Below are positions 18,420 to 25,822 of a stretch of DNA of 64,000 nt, in pieces. Below the pieces are notes generated by a model that had not been told where the DNA came from, ran no database searches, and saw only the letters and a list, made by a program, of their open reading frames with translations. The translations under genes and the position numbers were made by a program. Numbering within the stretch: the first letter of the stretch is position 1; the number at the start of each line of letters is the position of its first letter. This stretch comes from Undibacterium sp. YM2 (lineage in GTDB: Bacteria; Pseudomonadota; Gammaproteobacteria; Burkholderiales; Burkholderiaceae_D), in NCBI RefSeq assembly GCF_009937975.1, contig NZ_AP018441.1:4340001-4404000 (forward strand), in the 5' to 3' direction.

Positions 18420-18887
18420 TCATGACGATTCCATCCCCAGCAACCTCGCCCCTGCCCCCTCTTTTGACAAGGTATCCAGCGGGTTACGCAACTTGCAGGC
18501 CTTGATAGACAGGCAGCCGCAGCCTATGCAGTCACCCAGTTGCTCACGCAATTCCATGAGCTGATGGATGCGTTCATCGAGTTCTGCCTTCCAGCGTTTT
18601 GACAATCTGGCCCAGTCGGCCACGGTGGGTGTGCGGCCTTCAGGCAATTCTGCCAGGGCGGTTTGTATGGATGCAAGCGAAATACCCAGGCGCTGCGCCA
18701 CCTTGATGACAGCGATGCGGCGCAACACATCGCGCGCATAACGGCGCTGGTTGCCTTCATTGCGCTGGCTGTGTATGAGCCCCCTGGCTTCATAGAAATG
18801 GATGGCTGACACCGCGACGCCACTGCGTGCCGCCACCTCACCGACAGCCAGCGGTTTGCCTATATCTTGCGGATTGATTTTTGCCAT
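18420..18887 (-). CDS. soxR: Redox-sensitive transcriptional activator SoxR
   Basis: A 155-residue MerR-family activator. N-terminal MerR helix-turn-helix ([25 protein letters not shown]) and a C-terminal [2Fe-2S] ligand set [12 protein letters not shown] (about 117-128), the SoxR-specific pattern that senses superoxide/redox-cycling compounds. Start ATG 18887 (MAKINPQD) is chosen over a 7-codon-longer frame. A near-perfect SoxR operator lies 16 bp upstream in the divergent region, so it probably controls the SnoaL-like gene and itself. Outside enterics SoxR usually has direct targets rather than soxS; this layout fits that. Confidence 0.95.
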   Translation of the reverse strand: MAKINPQDIGKPLAVGEVAARSGVAVSAIHFYEARGLIHSQRNEGNQRRYARDVLRRIAVIKVAQRLGISLASIQTALAELPEGRTPTVADWARLSKRWKAELDERIHQLMELREQLGDCIGCGCLSIKACKLRNPLDTLSKEGAGARLLGMESS

Positions 18888-18898
18888 GCAAATTCTCC

Positions 18899-18929
18899 TT
18901 GACCTCAAGTTAAGTTGAGGTTTTACACT
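18899..18929 (+). promoter_or_regulatory. SoxR box within a 19-bp-spacer promoter
   Basis: CCTCAAGTTAAGTTGAGG at 18903-18920 differs at one base from the enteric SoxR operator core. It sits between TTGACC (18899-18904, -35) and TACACT (18924-18929, -10) with a 19-bp spacer, the overlong spacing that MerR-family activators correct by DNA twisting. The promoter points toward the SnoaL-like gene at 18971, with the -10 about 42 bp before its start. Confidence 0.88.
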
Positions 18930-18970
18930 ACTCTTCGCCTGGTTTCAAGCTAACATTTGGAGAAATAAAG

Positions 18971-19414
18971 ATGACGACAGCAATTCAAGTTGAACCGAAC
19001 CACACCGGACAGTATCACACCGATCACAATCTGCAACTCGTACGCCGCCTGTATGAAGACTGCTTCAATACCGGCAATCTTGATCTTGTGTCACAGATGA
19101 TCGCCACTGATTTTGTCAGCAACCGTGGCGAGCAAGGTCAAGCGGAATTTGCCGCCAATATCGCGGGCCTGCGCAAGGCCTTTCCTGATGTGCATTTTGT
19201 GCTTGAGGATATCTTTGGTGCAGCAGACCGCATTGCCGTCAGATGGAGTTTTACGGCCACACATAGCGCGCCGTTTGCAGGTTTTCCAGCTAGCGGCAAG
19301 GCGGTCACGCAGCAGGGTAATGTGATTTACAGGATCAAGGATGGCAAGATTGCCCAGGCCTGGGTGCAGATAGACAGGCTGGGTTTGATACAACAATTGG
19401 AGCTTAATGCATAG
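18971..19414 (+). CDS. SnoaL-like ester cyclase / NTF2-fold protein
   Basis: A 147-residue NTF2-fold protein of the SnoaL-like polyketide cyclase/ester cyclase family: LVRRLYEDCFNTGNLDLV, then GLRKAFPDVHFVLEDIF, VRWSFTATHSAPFAGFPASG and IYRIKDGKIAQAWVQIDR. The GEGLG-type tail is replaced by QIDRLGLIQQL as is common. The ATG follows GGAGAAATAAAG. It is the likely direct SoxR target, so a role in response to redox-active small molecules is inferred. Its 3' end overlaps the convergent gene by 11 bp. Confidence 0.87.
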   Translation: MTTAIQVEPNHTGQYHTDHNLQLVRRLYEDCFNTGNLDLVSQMIATDFVSNRGEQGQAEFAANIAGLRKAFPDVHFVLEDIFGAADRIAVRWSFTATHSAPFAGFPASGKAVTQQGNVIYRIKDGKIAQAWVQIDRLGLIQQLELNA

Positions 19415-20045
19415 CGCCAGAAAGCAAGACAGTTTTACCTTGCGCTTGCGGTACCTGGCTCAGCAAAGCTTTGGCAACGGCAGTTGCCGCAATGGGCCGG
19501 TAATTGCCAGGGATCAGAAAACCGATTAGCTTGCTGATCGCCAGGCCCAGCTTTTCTCCGCGCCGCTCTGGCTGCCCCAGCACTACCCTGTCGCCAACCA
19601 GTAGCGAAGGTCGGGCAAAGACCATGCCTTCAAACGGCATTTTCTCCAGCGCATTTTCAAGCTCGCCTTTGACGCGGTTATAGAAGACACCGGATTTGGC
19701 ATCTGCCCCCATGGCACTGACCAGGCCCAGTTTCTTGACGCCCGCCGCCTGCGCTGCCCTGGCAACGGCCAGATTGGCATCGTAGTCTATGGCACGAAAA
19801 GCCTCCTGGCTGCCAGCGACCTTGATGGTCGTACCCAGCGCCAGATACACTTCGTCGGCCTGCGGTAAAAGCGGCAGGTTGGCGAAATCTACAACATGCA
19901 CTTCCAGCTTGGGATGCTGCAAGGCAGGTGCCTTGCGGCCAAGGGCATACACCACGGCAACCGTGTCGTCTGCCAGCAGGCCTGCCAGGATTTCCTTGCC
20001 CACCATGCCAGTGGCACCGGCGATGATGACAGCTCGCTTGCTCAT
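19404..20045 (-). CDS. NAD(P)-binding oxidoreductase (atypical SDR, HTATIP2-like)
   Basis: A 213-residue Rossmann protein with N-terminal GATGMVGKEILAGLL (about 10-24), an NAD(P)H-binding core (VVDFANLPLLPQADEVYLALG) and the LGLVSAMGAD / VKGELENAL segment typical of HTATIP2/YwnB-type atypical SDRs. A GGGAG ribosome-binding site precedes ATG 20045. The substrate is unknown. It converges with the SoxR-linked gene. Confidence 0.87.
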   Translation of the reverse strand: MSKRAVIIAGATGMVGKEILAGLLADDTVAVVYALGRKAPALQHPKLEVHVVDFANLPLLPQADEVYLALGTTIKVAGSQEAFRAIDYDANLAVARAAQAAGVKKLGLVSAMGADAKSGVFYNRVKGELENALEKMPFEGMVFARPSLLVGDRVVLGQPERRGEKLGLAISKLIGFLIPGNYRPIAATAVAKALLSQVPQAQGKTVLLSGAMH

Positions 20046-20224
20046 GTCTGCTACTCCCTAAAAAAACACCTGGTGAATTAATTTCATGTCCGGCTTTTGT
20101 CTATATTGCATGAATACTGTTATTCTAAGCCAAGCCTATCACTGTACATCAGAACTCCATAAGACCTGAACAGGTGTCAATAGCGAGCATGCCTGTAACA
20201 TCTATTGCCAAAGGGAGATATCCA

Positions 20225-20938
20225 ATGCCTGAGATCATTAATTCAACTGCGCATCCCACCATGCATCCCTTCTACGAATCACATCGCCCTGCCATGGAAG
20301 CAGCCATGCGCCACCGTCTTGAACTGGCGGAACCTATGTTGCGCGAACGTGCACACTTGTCTGACATCGCGGCAATCAGGCAAGAGGTGATGGATGAATT
20401 TAACATCGTACTCCGGCAGATGCCGTATGTCGGTGGCGCAGCAAGCCGCATGAGCGATTTCTTGATGCGGCTGCTGGGTTTTATGGCGATCAGCCGTGTG
20501 CTGCGGCGGCATGATGTGGCAGTGCCTGTCATCGGTGACATAGAGCGGGACACTTACCAGGCGCAATTACTGAGCACGCCAGAAGCGGAGCGCCTCGCGT
20601 CCGGCGAGCAATTCATGTCAGCAGAAAACCAGGCTTTGCTGCGCGAGCAGGCGGCACAAAGCGCGACGGAAGAACATCAACAAGCGTTTCCACAAGATTT
20701 TGTGTATGACTTTGTAGCACCTGGCCCGGGCGACAAGTTTGAATTTGGCATCAACTACAAGGCCTGCGGCTTTTGCAAATTCGCCGCCAGCCACGGCGAT
20801 AAAGAAGTTTTACCAAACATTTGCGGGCTCGATTTCGTCGCCTATGCAGCGCGGGGAATACGCCTGGAAAGAACGCAAACCCTGGCTGGCGGTGCTAGCC
20901 ACTGTGATTTCCGCTTTTCAAAGCTAACAACTGACTGA
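20225..20938 (+). CDS. L-2-amino-thiazoline-4-carboxylic acid hydrolase-like protein
   Basis: A 237-residue protein. The C-terminal half carries the ATC-hydrolase family pattern: YKACGFCKFAASHGDKE, LPNICGLDFVA, GIRLERTQTLAGG and CDFRF, with conserved cysteines. In Pseudomonas, ATC hydrolase opens the thiazoline ring in conversion of DL-ATC to L-cysteine; most family members elsewhere are uncharacterised. Start ATG 20225 follows AAAGGGAGATATCCA; the frame extends upstream to 20174 without a better start. It is alone on its strand, so a cysteine-salvage role is only inferred. Confidence 0.82.
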   Translation: MPEIINSTAHPTMHPFYESHRPAMEAAMRHRLELAEPMLRERAHLSDIAAIRQEVMDEFNIVLRQMPYVGGAASRMSDFLMRLLGFMAISRVLRRHDVAVPVIGDIERDTYQAQLLSTPEAERLASGEQFMSAENQALLREQAAQSATEEHQQAFPQDFVYDFVAPGPGDKFEFGINYKACGFCKFAASHGDKEVLPNICGLDFVAYAARGIRLERTQTLAGGASHCDFRFSKLTTD

Positions 20939-20946
20939 AGCCTCCG

Positions 20947-21016
20947 GTAGGGTGCGTCTTGACGCACCAACCCGGCAACTTTAAAGAGAGATTTGGTGCG
21001 TCAAGACGCCCCCTAC
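20947..21016. repeat. GTAG-type REP pair (GGTGCGTCTTGACGCACC family)
   Basis: GTAGGGTGCGTCTTGACGCACC at the left is mirrored by GGTGCGTCAAGACGCCCCCTAC at the right, 70 bp in total. Each side contains an internal palindrome. It lies between two convergent genes, a usual place for REP elements, and one base before the MFS stop codon region. Confidence 0.8.
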
Positions 21017-21017
21017 C

Positions 21018-22253
21018 TCAGACAGCCACCACAGGCACCAAAGTACGCAAGCGCAGCGTAATCGCCAGACCTACACTGAGTATGCCAGCCAGCAGCATGA
21101 CCACGCCCGCCCAGCCGTGGCTGGCCCAGACCACGCCAGTGAAAGAGCCAATGAGACTGGAACCGAGGTAATAGAAGCACAGGTAAATTGCAGAAGCGAC
21201 AGCCTTGTAAGCCTGCGCACGGCGTGCGACCCAGCTGCTGGCGACTGAATGTGAGGCAAAGAAACCGAAGGTGAACAGGGCCATGCCAGGGATCATGATG
21301 TACAGAGAATTAGACAGGCTCAGCAGCAAACCCGCCATCATGACCAGCAAGACTATCCACAGCACACCACGGCGGCCTATACGGTCCACCAGACGTCCTA
21401 CCCAGACCGAGCTGCCCATGCCCAGCACATATAGCAAGGCAATCGTGCCTGCGGCACTTTGGCTAAAGCCAAACGGTGTGCCTTGCAGACGGTAGCCTAT
21501 GTAGTTATACACACTGACAAAACAGCCTGTGAGCATGAAGGCCAGGCAAAACAGCATGCACAGGCCACCATCAGACAGATGCAGACGCAAACCCTGGTGC
21601 AGGCTGCCCCAAACCCGCGCTGCTGGTTTGAAGTTGCGCGCCAGTGGCAGGCTGCGCCAGAATTCCCACGCGGCATAGATGCCGGCAACACCAATCGCCG
21701 CCATCGCCGTGCGCCAGCCAAAATGGTCACTCAACAGGGCTGACAGCAAGCGCCCTATCATGCCACCCATGGCACTGCCTGCGATATACAGACCCACTGC
21801 CGTGCCCATGGCTGCAGCCTCTATCTCTTCGCCCATATAGGCCACTGCCACTGCAGGCATGCCACCAAGGGCAAAGCCCAGCAGGCCGCGCAAGAGCAAC
21901 AACTGGCTAAAGTCTTGCGTCAGCGCGCACAGCACCGTGGCAGTGGCCGCCAGTGCCAGCGCTGCCACCATCATGGGCTTGCGGCCTATGCGTTCACTGA
22001 TGGCGCTGCTGATGAGCAGAGAGAAAGCCAGCGATAAAGTCGATATCGACAAGACCCAGCTGCTTTGCGCAGGTGTCAGCGCAAATTGCAGGGCCAGCGA
22101 AGGCATCAGCGGTTGCATGCTGTACAACAGTGAAAAGGTGGAAAAGCCACCAAAGATCATGGCGCGGGTGATATGCCGGAATGCTGGCGTGCCTGCGACG
22201 ATGCGGGCTGGCTGGTTTATTTGCGGCGGCGGGGTAGTGCTGGCGACGGTCAT
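21018..22253 (-). CDS. MFS transporter (YnfM-like, DHA1 family)
   Basis: A 411-residue inner-membrane protein with twelve predicted helices. Signatures include FGGFSTFSLLYSMQPLMPSL in helix 1, the loop 2-3 motif SERIGRKPMM, and LLLRGLLGFALGGMPAVAV in helix 4-5. The N-terminal GTPAFRHITRAM closely resembles E. coli YnfM, and the gene is likewise divergent from a LysR gene. The substrate is unknown; arabinose-like or drug efflux has been suggested for relatives. Confidence 0.9.
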   Translation of the reverse strand: MTVASTTPPPQINQPARIVAGTPAFRHITRAMIFGGFSTFSLLYSMQPLMPSLALQFALTPAQSSWVLSISTLSLAFSLLISSAISERIGRKPMMVAALALAATATVLCALTQDFSQLLLLRGLLGFALGGMPAVAVAYMGEEIEAAAMGTAVGLYIAGSAMGGMIGRLLSALLSDHFGWRTAMAAIGVAGIYAAWEFWRSLPLARNFKPAARVWGSLHQGLRLHLSDGGLCMLFCLAFMLTGCFVSVYNYIGYRLQGTPFGFSQSAAGTIALLYVLGMGSSVWVGRLVDRIGRRGVLWIVLLVMMAGLLLSLSNSLYIMIPGMALFTFGFFASHSVASSWVARRAQAYKAVASAIYLCFYYLGSSLIGSFTGVVWASHGWAGVVMLLAGILSVGLAITLRLRTLVPVVAV

Positions 22254-22379
22254 GATGGTGTGGCTGGACGATCAGGGAGTAGCCATCTTATATTTGCTCT
22301 TTTATAGCGTCCAATATATATTTAAGGCGTTAGTAATACATTTTTTAGATGATTGGATAAGGAATAGTGATAGCTTCTC

Positions 22380-22480
22380 GTAGGTTGGGCTACGGGTTAT
22401 CAGCCCAACACTCGGCGCTTGAATAACGTATACGTTTGTTGAGGCCCAGTGTTGGGCTGATAACCCGTAGCCCAACCTAC
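22380..22480. repeat. 101-bp palindromic REP/BIME (GTAGGTTGGGCTACG family), copy 1
   Basis: Begins GTAGGTTGGGCTACGGGTTA and ends with the matching inverted sequence TAACCCGTAGCCCAACCTAC. The middle carries TCAGCCCAACACTCGGCG and CCAGTGTTGGGCTGA, so arms fold over most of the length, with ACGTATACGT at the centre. A second 101-bp copy is at 49565-49665. It lies between the divergent MFS and LysR genes and may separate their promoters. Confidence 0.85.
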
Positions 22481-22510
22481 ATCCTGCTCAACCTACGACT
22501 CCACACCCCC

Positions 22511-23413
22511 ATGGAACTCCGCCACCTCAAATACTTCATCGCCGTCGCCGAAGAACTGCACTTCACCCGTGCGGCGGAGCGGCTGCACATAGGCCAGCCA
22601 CCTTTGAGCCATGCGATACAGATGCTGGAAGCCGACATAGGTGCGCAATTGTTTGAACGCAGCAAGCGCTGGGTGCGCCTGACGGAAGCGGGCAAGCTGT
22701 TCTTGCAGGATGCGCGGCATATCCTGGCGCTGGCTGAGCAAGCCAGTGAAAACGCCCGCCGGGCCCAGCGTGGCGAAACCGGCGAGCTGCGCATAGGTTT
22801 TACTTTCTCGACTCCGTTCACACCCCTGTTTGCCACCGTCATCAACAGCTACCGCGAGCAATACCCGAATGTGACACTGAGCCTGCAAGAAATGGCCACC
22901 AATAATCAGCTCGAAGCGCTGTCGCAGCACAAGATTGATGTGGGATTCATACGTCCGCCAGAAGGGGGTGAACTGGCGCGCGGCATATCGTCACCATTGC
23001 GCTTTCGCAAGCTGCGTGAAGACCCGCTGGTGGCGGTGTTACCTACCACACATGCATTGGCAAAGAAGAAAAAAGTGCCTATGAAAGACCTGGCACAAGA
23101 AGGCTTCATCATGTACCCGCCCAGCGCAGGCACCGGCATTTACCCGCAAATATTACGGCTCTGCCATGCCGCGGGCTTTGTCCCAAAGATTGCGCAGGAA
23201 GCCTTTGACGCCTCCACCATCATAGGCCTGGTGGCAGCAGGCTGTGGCATCTCCATCTTGCCCGGTTCGTTTTACACGATACATTTTGACGGCATCTGCT
23301 ACCGGCCGATTGCCGATGCCGGGGCAACTACTTCTTTGCTGCTGGCCCAGCGCAAGGGAGATGCCTCGCCGCTGGTGGAAAATTTTGTGAAGCTGGCGGC
23401 AGGCATGGTGTGA
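22511..23413 (+). CDS. LysR family transcriptional regulator (YnfL/BenM-like)
   Basis: A 300-residue LTTR. The start is ATG 22511 (MELRHLKYFIAVAEELHFTR), the standard LTTR N-terminus; the frame extending to 22436 is REP-derived. Helix-turn-helix: AAERLHIGQPPLSHAIQMLE. Effector domain from about 90 (LRIGFTFSTPFTPLFATVI). It is divergent from the YnfM-like transporter, as YnfL is in E. coli, and is the likely regulator. A MITE begins 3 bp after its stop codon. Confidence 0.92.
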   Translation: MELRHLKYFIAVAEELHFTRAAERLHIGQPPLSHAIQMLEADIGAQLFERSKRWVRLTEAGKLFLQDARHILALAEQASENARRAQRGETGELRIGFTFSTPFTPLFATVINSYREQYPNVTLSLQEMATNNQLEALSQHKIDVGFIRPPEGGELARGISSPLRFRKLREDPLVAVLPTTHALAKKKKVPMKDLAQEGFIMYPPSAGTGIYPQILRLCHAAGFVPKIAQEAFDASTIIGLVAAGCGISILPGSFYTIHFDGICYRPIADAGATTSLLLAQRKGDASPLVENFVKLAAGMV

Positions 23414-23414
23414 G

Positions 23415-23695
23415 TAGAACTCATTTCATAAATAGGGATGAGTGCGAACAAGGCGATTTGGGATGCAGTGCAAGGCGTGGCCTGCAGCTAAGACTCATGC
23501 CTTAGCAAAGGAGGGGTGGCATACTACCCGCAGCAATGCACCCAAATCGTCAGTTCCCGAAGGGTTTGCCTCATAACGCACACCAGATAACATAGAATTT
23601 ATTTTTGATGATGCAAGCATTAACTGCCGTGTCCGCATTGCCATTTCGCGTTATGAGGCAAACGCACCTCATTCATATTTATGAAATGAGTTCTA
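23415..23695. mobile_element. MITE copy A, 277 bp with TA flanks
   Basis: The element (23417-23693) starts GAACTCATTTCATAAATA and ends with the exact inverted sequence TATTTATGAAATGAGTTC, flanked by TA on both sides, which fits a TA target duplication as used by IS630/Tc1-type transposases. Inside are perfect 14-bp inverted arms GTTTGCCTCATAAC (23564-23577) and GTTATGAGGCAAAC (23650-23663) around 72 bp. No transposase frame. A second copy in opposite orientation is at 42576-42844. Confidence 0.88.
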
Positions 23696-23728
23696 GCAAA
23701 CTGTCGCGGTGAAAATCGTAACACCAGC

Positions 23729-24400
23729 CTATTGCTCAGCAACCGGGCGAGCCGGATACAGCCAGCAAAACACCAGCGTCGCCACCGCCGCACCCAGCAA
23801 TTGCGCAATGATAAAACCCGGCGCATCGACAGGGCGTATGCCTGCAAAGCTATTACTGGCCGCCCGTGCCAGCGTCACTGCGGGGTTGGCAAATGAGGTT
23901 GAAGAGGTAAACCAGTATGCCGCCGTGATATAGGCCGCCACCGCAAATGGTGTCACCGCCGGGCGGCTGCGGCTGGTGCTGATGATGACCGCAATCAGGC
24001 CAAAGCTGGCGACAAACTCGCTCCACCATTGTGCCATGCCGGTACGCGCATGTTCAGATGCAAAGAACAGCGGCAGGTCAAACATGGCATGCGCCGTGGC
24101 TACCCCGGCAAAGGCGCCCAGCACTTGCAGCAGGATATACGGCAGCACATCCCTGGCTGGCAGGTTTTTTTGGTAAGCCTCAGACAATGTCACGACAGGG
24201 TTGAAGTGCGCACCCGAGACGGGGCCAAACATCAATATCAATGCGATCAGACCCGCGCCCGTGGCAATGGCATTGGCCAGCAGCGCAATCGCAACATTGC
24301 CGCCCGCCAGCCGCTCTGCCATGATGCCCGATCCCACCACGACAGCCAGCAACAAGGCGGTGCCCAGGCCTTCAGCCACCAGACGTCTTGCCATGCTCAT
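23729..24400 (-). CDS. Aquaporin/MIP family channel of the ars operon (AqpS-like)
   Basis: A 223-residue membrane channel with six predicted helices. The two pore half-helices carry HFNPVVTL (about 65-72) and FANPAVTLARAASNSF (about 170), the second a canonical NPA box and the first the NPV variant found in arsenic-associated and other short MIPs. Its ATG overlaps the arsC stop codon (ATGA), so the two are coupled. In Sinorhizobium, AqpS lets arsenite made by ArsC leave the cell down its gradient; the same job is inferred. No ArsB or Acr3 pump is present in this unit. Confidence 0.9.
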   Translation of the reverse strand: MSMARRLVAEGLGTALLLAVVVGSGIMAERLAGGNVAIALLANAIATGAGLIALILMFGPVSGAHFNPVVTLSEAYQKNLPARDVLPYILLQVLGAFAGVATAHAMFDLPLFFASEHARTGMAQWWSEFVASFGLIAVIISTSRSRPAVTPFAVAAYITAAYWFTSSTSFANPAVTLARAASNSFAGIRPVDAPGFIIAQLLGAAVATLVFCWLYPARPVAEQ

Positions 24401-24876
24401 GGGGTGATCTCGCCTATCTGGTCCAGCGCGGCCTTGAACTTTTGCCTGTCCTGCGCCAGGGTTTCCAGCGGCAGCGCAAGCATGGCCTCGATGCGGGCAC
24501 GCAGGATGCGGTAGGCAGTCATGAAGGCAGCGTCGAATTCTTCATCTGTCCCGCTGACATGGGCAGGGTCTGCCACACCCCAGTGGGTGCGCAACACTGG
24601 CCCCAGATAAGCCGGGCAGGTTTCACCCGCAGCACTGGCGCAGACGGTGATGACGATGTCCGGTGTGGCTGGCAGATTGTCCCATGATTTGCTGGCATAG
24701 CCCGTGGTCGAAATACCTTCCCGCGCCAGCAATGCCAGCGAACGCGGGTGTACTTCCCCCGTTGGCTTGCTACCCGCACTCATGGCATGCCAGCCTGCAG
24801 GGGCCAGATGATTGAAAGTGGCCTCACCGAGGATGGAACGGCAGGAATTGCCGGTACACAGAAACAAGACGTTCAT
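24397..24876 (-). CDS. arsC: Arsenate reductase ArsC (low-molecular-weight phosphatase type)
   Basis: A 159-residue cytosolic enzyme reducing arsenate to arsenite. The LMW phosphatase P-loop CTGNSCRS (Cys about 7 to Arg about 13) is at the N-terminus, and the redox cysteines VCASAAGETCPAY (about 80-90) mark the thioredoxin-dependent family. The C-terminal SWDNLPATPDIVITVC and DPAHVSGTDEEF regions match ArsC. It overlaps the aquaporin gene by 4 bp and follows arsR after 62 bp. Confidence 0.94.
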   Translation of the reverse strand: MNVLFLCTGNSCRSILGEATFNHLAPAGWHAMSAGSKPTGEVHPRSLALLAREGISTTGYASKSWDNLPATPDIVITVCASAAGETCPAYLGPVLRTHWGVADPAHVSGTDEEFDAAFMTAYRILRARIEAMLALPLETLAQDRQKFKAALDQIGEITP

Positions 24877-24938
24877 AAGTCACCAAAAATTGAAAACAGA
24901 AATAAAGAAAAAGCAGAAATCGCCTGCACTGCTATCGC

Positions 24939-25274
24939 TTATTCAGCGGCACATTGCTGCACCTGTACCGGCGTGCATGGATTGCCGCCACAGCAGTTTT
25001 CAGTCAAAAAGCCCAGCATCTGGTTCATCGTCGTGATATTCGCCGAGTAAATGACAAAGCGCCCCGCCTGGCGTGACTGCACCAACCCGGCATGCGACAA
25101 CTCTTTGAGATGAAACGACAAGGAAGAGGCAGGTATGCCCAGCTCTTCACCTATTTTGGTGGCGGCCCTGCCTTGCGGACCAGCCTGCACCAGCAGGCGG
25201 AACACCGCCAGGCGTGACTCTTGCGCCAGCGCGGCCAGTGCCAGTAATGCTGCTTTGGTTTCCATCATATCCAT
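24939..25274 (-). CDS. arsR: ArsR family arsenic-responsive repressor
   Basis: A 111-residue dimeric winged-helix repressor. Recognition helix region PASSLSFHLKELSHAGLV (about 49-66) and a C-terminal cysteine cluster ENCCGGNPC..QQC. Vicinal C-terminal cysteines are the As(III) site in the AfArsR/CgArsR type, so arsenite sensing through this tail is inferred. It begins the minus-strand unit arsR-arsC-aquaporin. An 11-bp inverted repeat just upstream is the probable operator. Confidence 0.92.
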   Translation of the reverse strand: MDMMETKAALLALAALAQESRLAVFRLLVQAGPQGRAATKIGEELGIPASSLSFHLKELSHAGLVQSRQAGRFVIYSANITTMNQMLGFLTENCCGGNPCTPVQVQQCAAE

Positions 25275-25295
25275 GTCCTTGCGATTATGAATAAA

Positions 25296-25327
25296 TTCTA
25301 TATTTCTATAATAATGGAAATATAGAA
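25296..25327. promoter_or_regulatory. Probable operator of the minus-strand arsR
   Basis: TTCTATATTTC (25296-25306) and GAAATATAGAA (25317-25327) form a perfect 11-bp inverted repeat with a 10-base gap, 22 bp upstream of the minus-strand arsR start. AT-rich dyads of this size are typical ArsR/SmtB binding sites. The sequence differs from the ATTCGT dyad used on the plus side. Confidence 0.75.
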
Positions 25328-25382
25328 TTACTGTAAAGCCGATTTTAAAAGAACTTGCATGCGGGGATTTTTGTGTTATTCT

Positions 25383-25404
25383 TTATTCGTCAATTAACGA
25401 ATAA
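25383..25404. promoter_or_regulatory. ATTCGT-N6-ACGAAT operator, copy 1
   Basis: TTATTCGT (25383-25390) and ACGAATAA (25397-25404) are a perfect 8-bp inverted repeat with a 6-base centre, ending 5 bp before the plus-strand arsR start. Its position over the start region suggests autorepression. The same 7-bp core recurs at 25745-25764. Confidence 0.8.
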
Positions 25405-25409
25405 GCCGT

Positions 25410-25724
25410 ATGTCCACCACTTGCTGCACGACTGAACCCGCCGTTCTGGAGATGAATTTCCAGCCAGAAGAGATTGCTGCGCTATGCAAGGCGCTGGGGC
25501 ATCCTGCGCGAGTCAAGCTGCTCAGGCACTTGTCCAATTATGGCGAATGTTTTTTTGGCAGCCTGACCGACATCCTGCCACTGGCAGCATCGACGATATC
25601 GCAGCATGTGAGCATACTCAAAGAAGCGGGCCTGATACTGGGCTCGGCTGACGAGCAACGTGTTTGCTATTGTGTCAATGAAGTACGTCTGGCGCAGTTC
25701 AAGAAGCTGGTAGCGGGTCTTTGA
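25410..25724 (+). CDS. arsR: ArsR family repressor, second copy
   Basis: A 104-residue winged-helix repressor only distantly related to the other ArsR. Helix-turn-helix LAASTISQHVSILKEAGLIL (about 58-77). Cysteines are at the N-terminus (TTCCTTEP) and inside (NYGECFFG), so a metalloid site different from the other regulator is inferred. It has its own ATTCGT dyad and a second dyad follows its stop codon, before the flavoprotein gene. Confidence 0.9.
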   Translation: MSTTCCTTEPAVLEMNFQPEEIAALCKALGHPARVKLLRHLSNYGECFFGSLTDILPLAASTISQHVSILKEAGLILGSADEQRVCYCVNEVRLAQFKKLVAGL

Positions 25725-25744
25725 GCTGGTTTTTTTTGCCTTTA

Positions 25745-25764
25745 TATTCGTATTTTGACGAATA
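25745..25764. promoter_or_regulatory. ATTCGT-N6-ACGAAT operator, copy 2
   Basis: TATTCGT (25745-25751) and ACGAATA (25758-25764) repeat the dyad in front of the plus-strand arsR with the same 6-base spacing. A further half-site ACGAAT follows at 25765-25770. It lies about 60 bp before the flavoprotein start, so the second ArsR probably represses the downstream genes from here as well. Confidence 0.8.
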
Positions 25765-25822
25765 ACGAATTAATATAGAAACACACTGATATAGTCCTCA
25801 TTGAAAATGATTGGAGATCATG

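Noticed and set aside
23415..23695. Considered a CRISPR-like or attachment-site structure
   Set aside because: There are no regularly spaced direct repeats; ends, TA flanks and the second copy identify a MITE.
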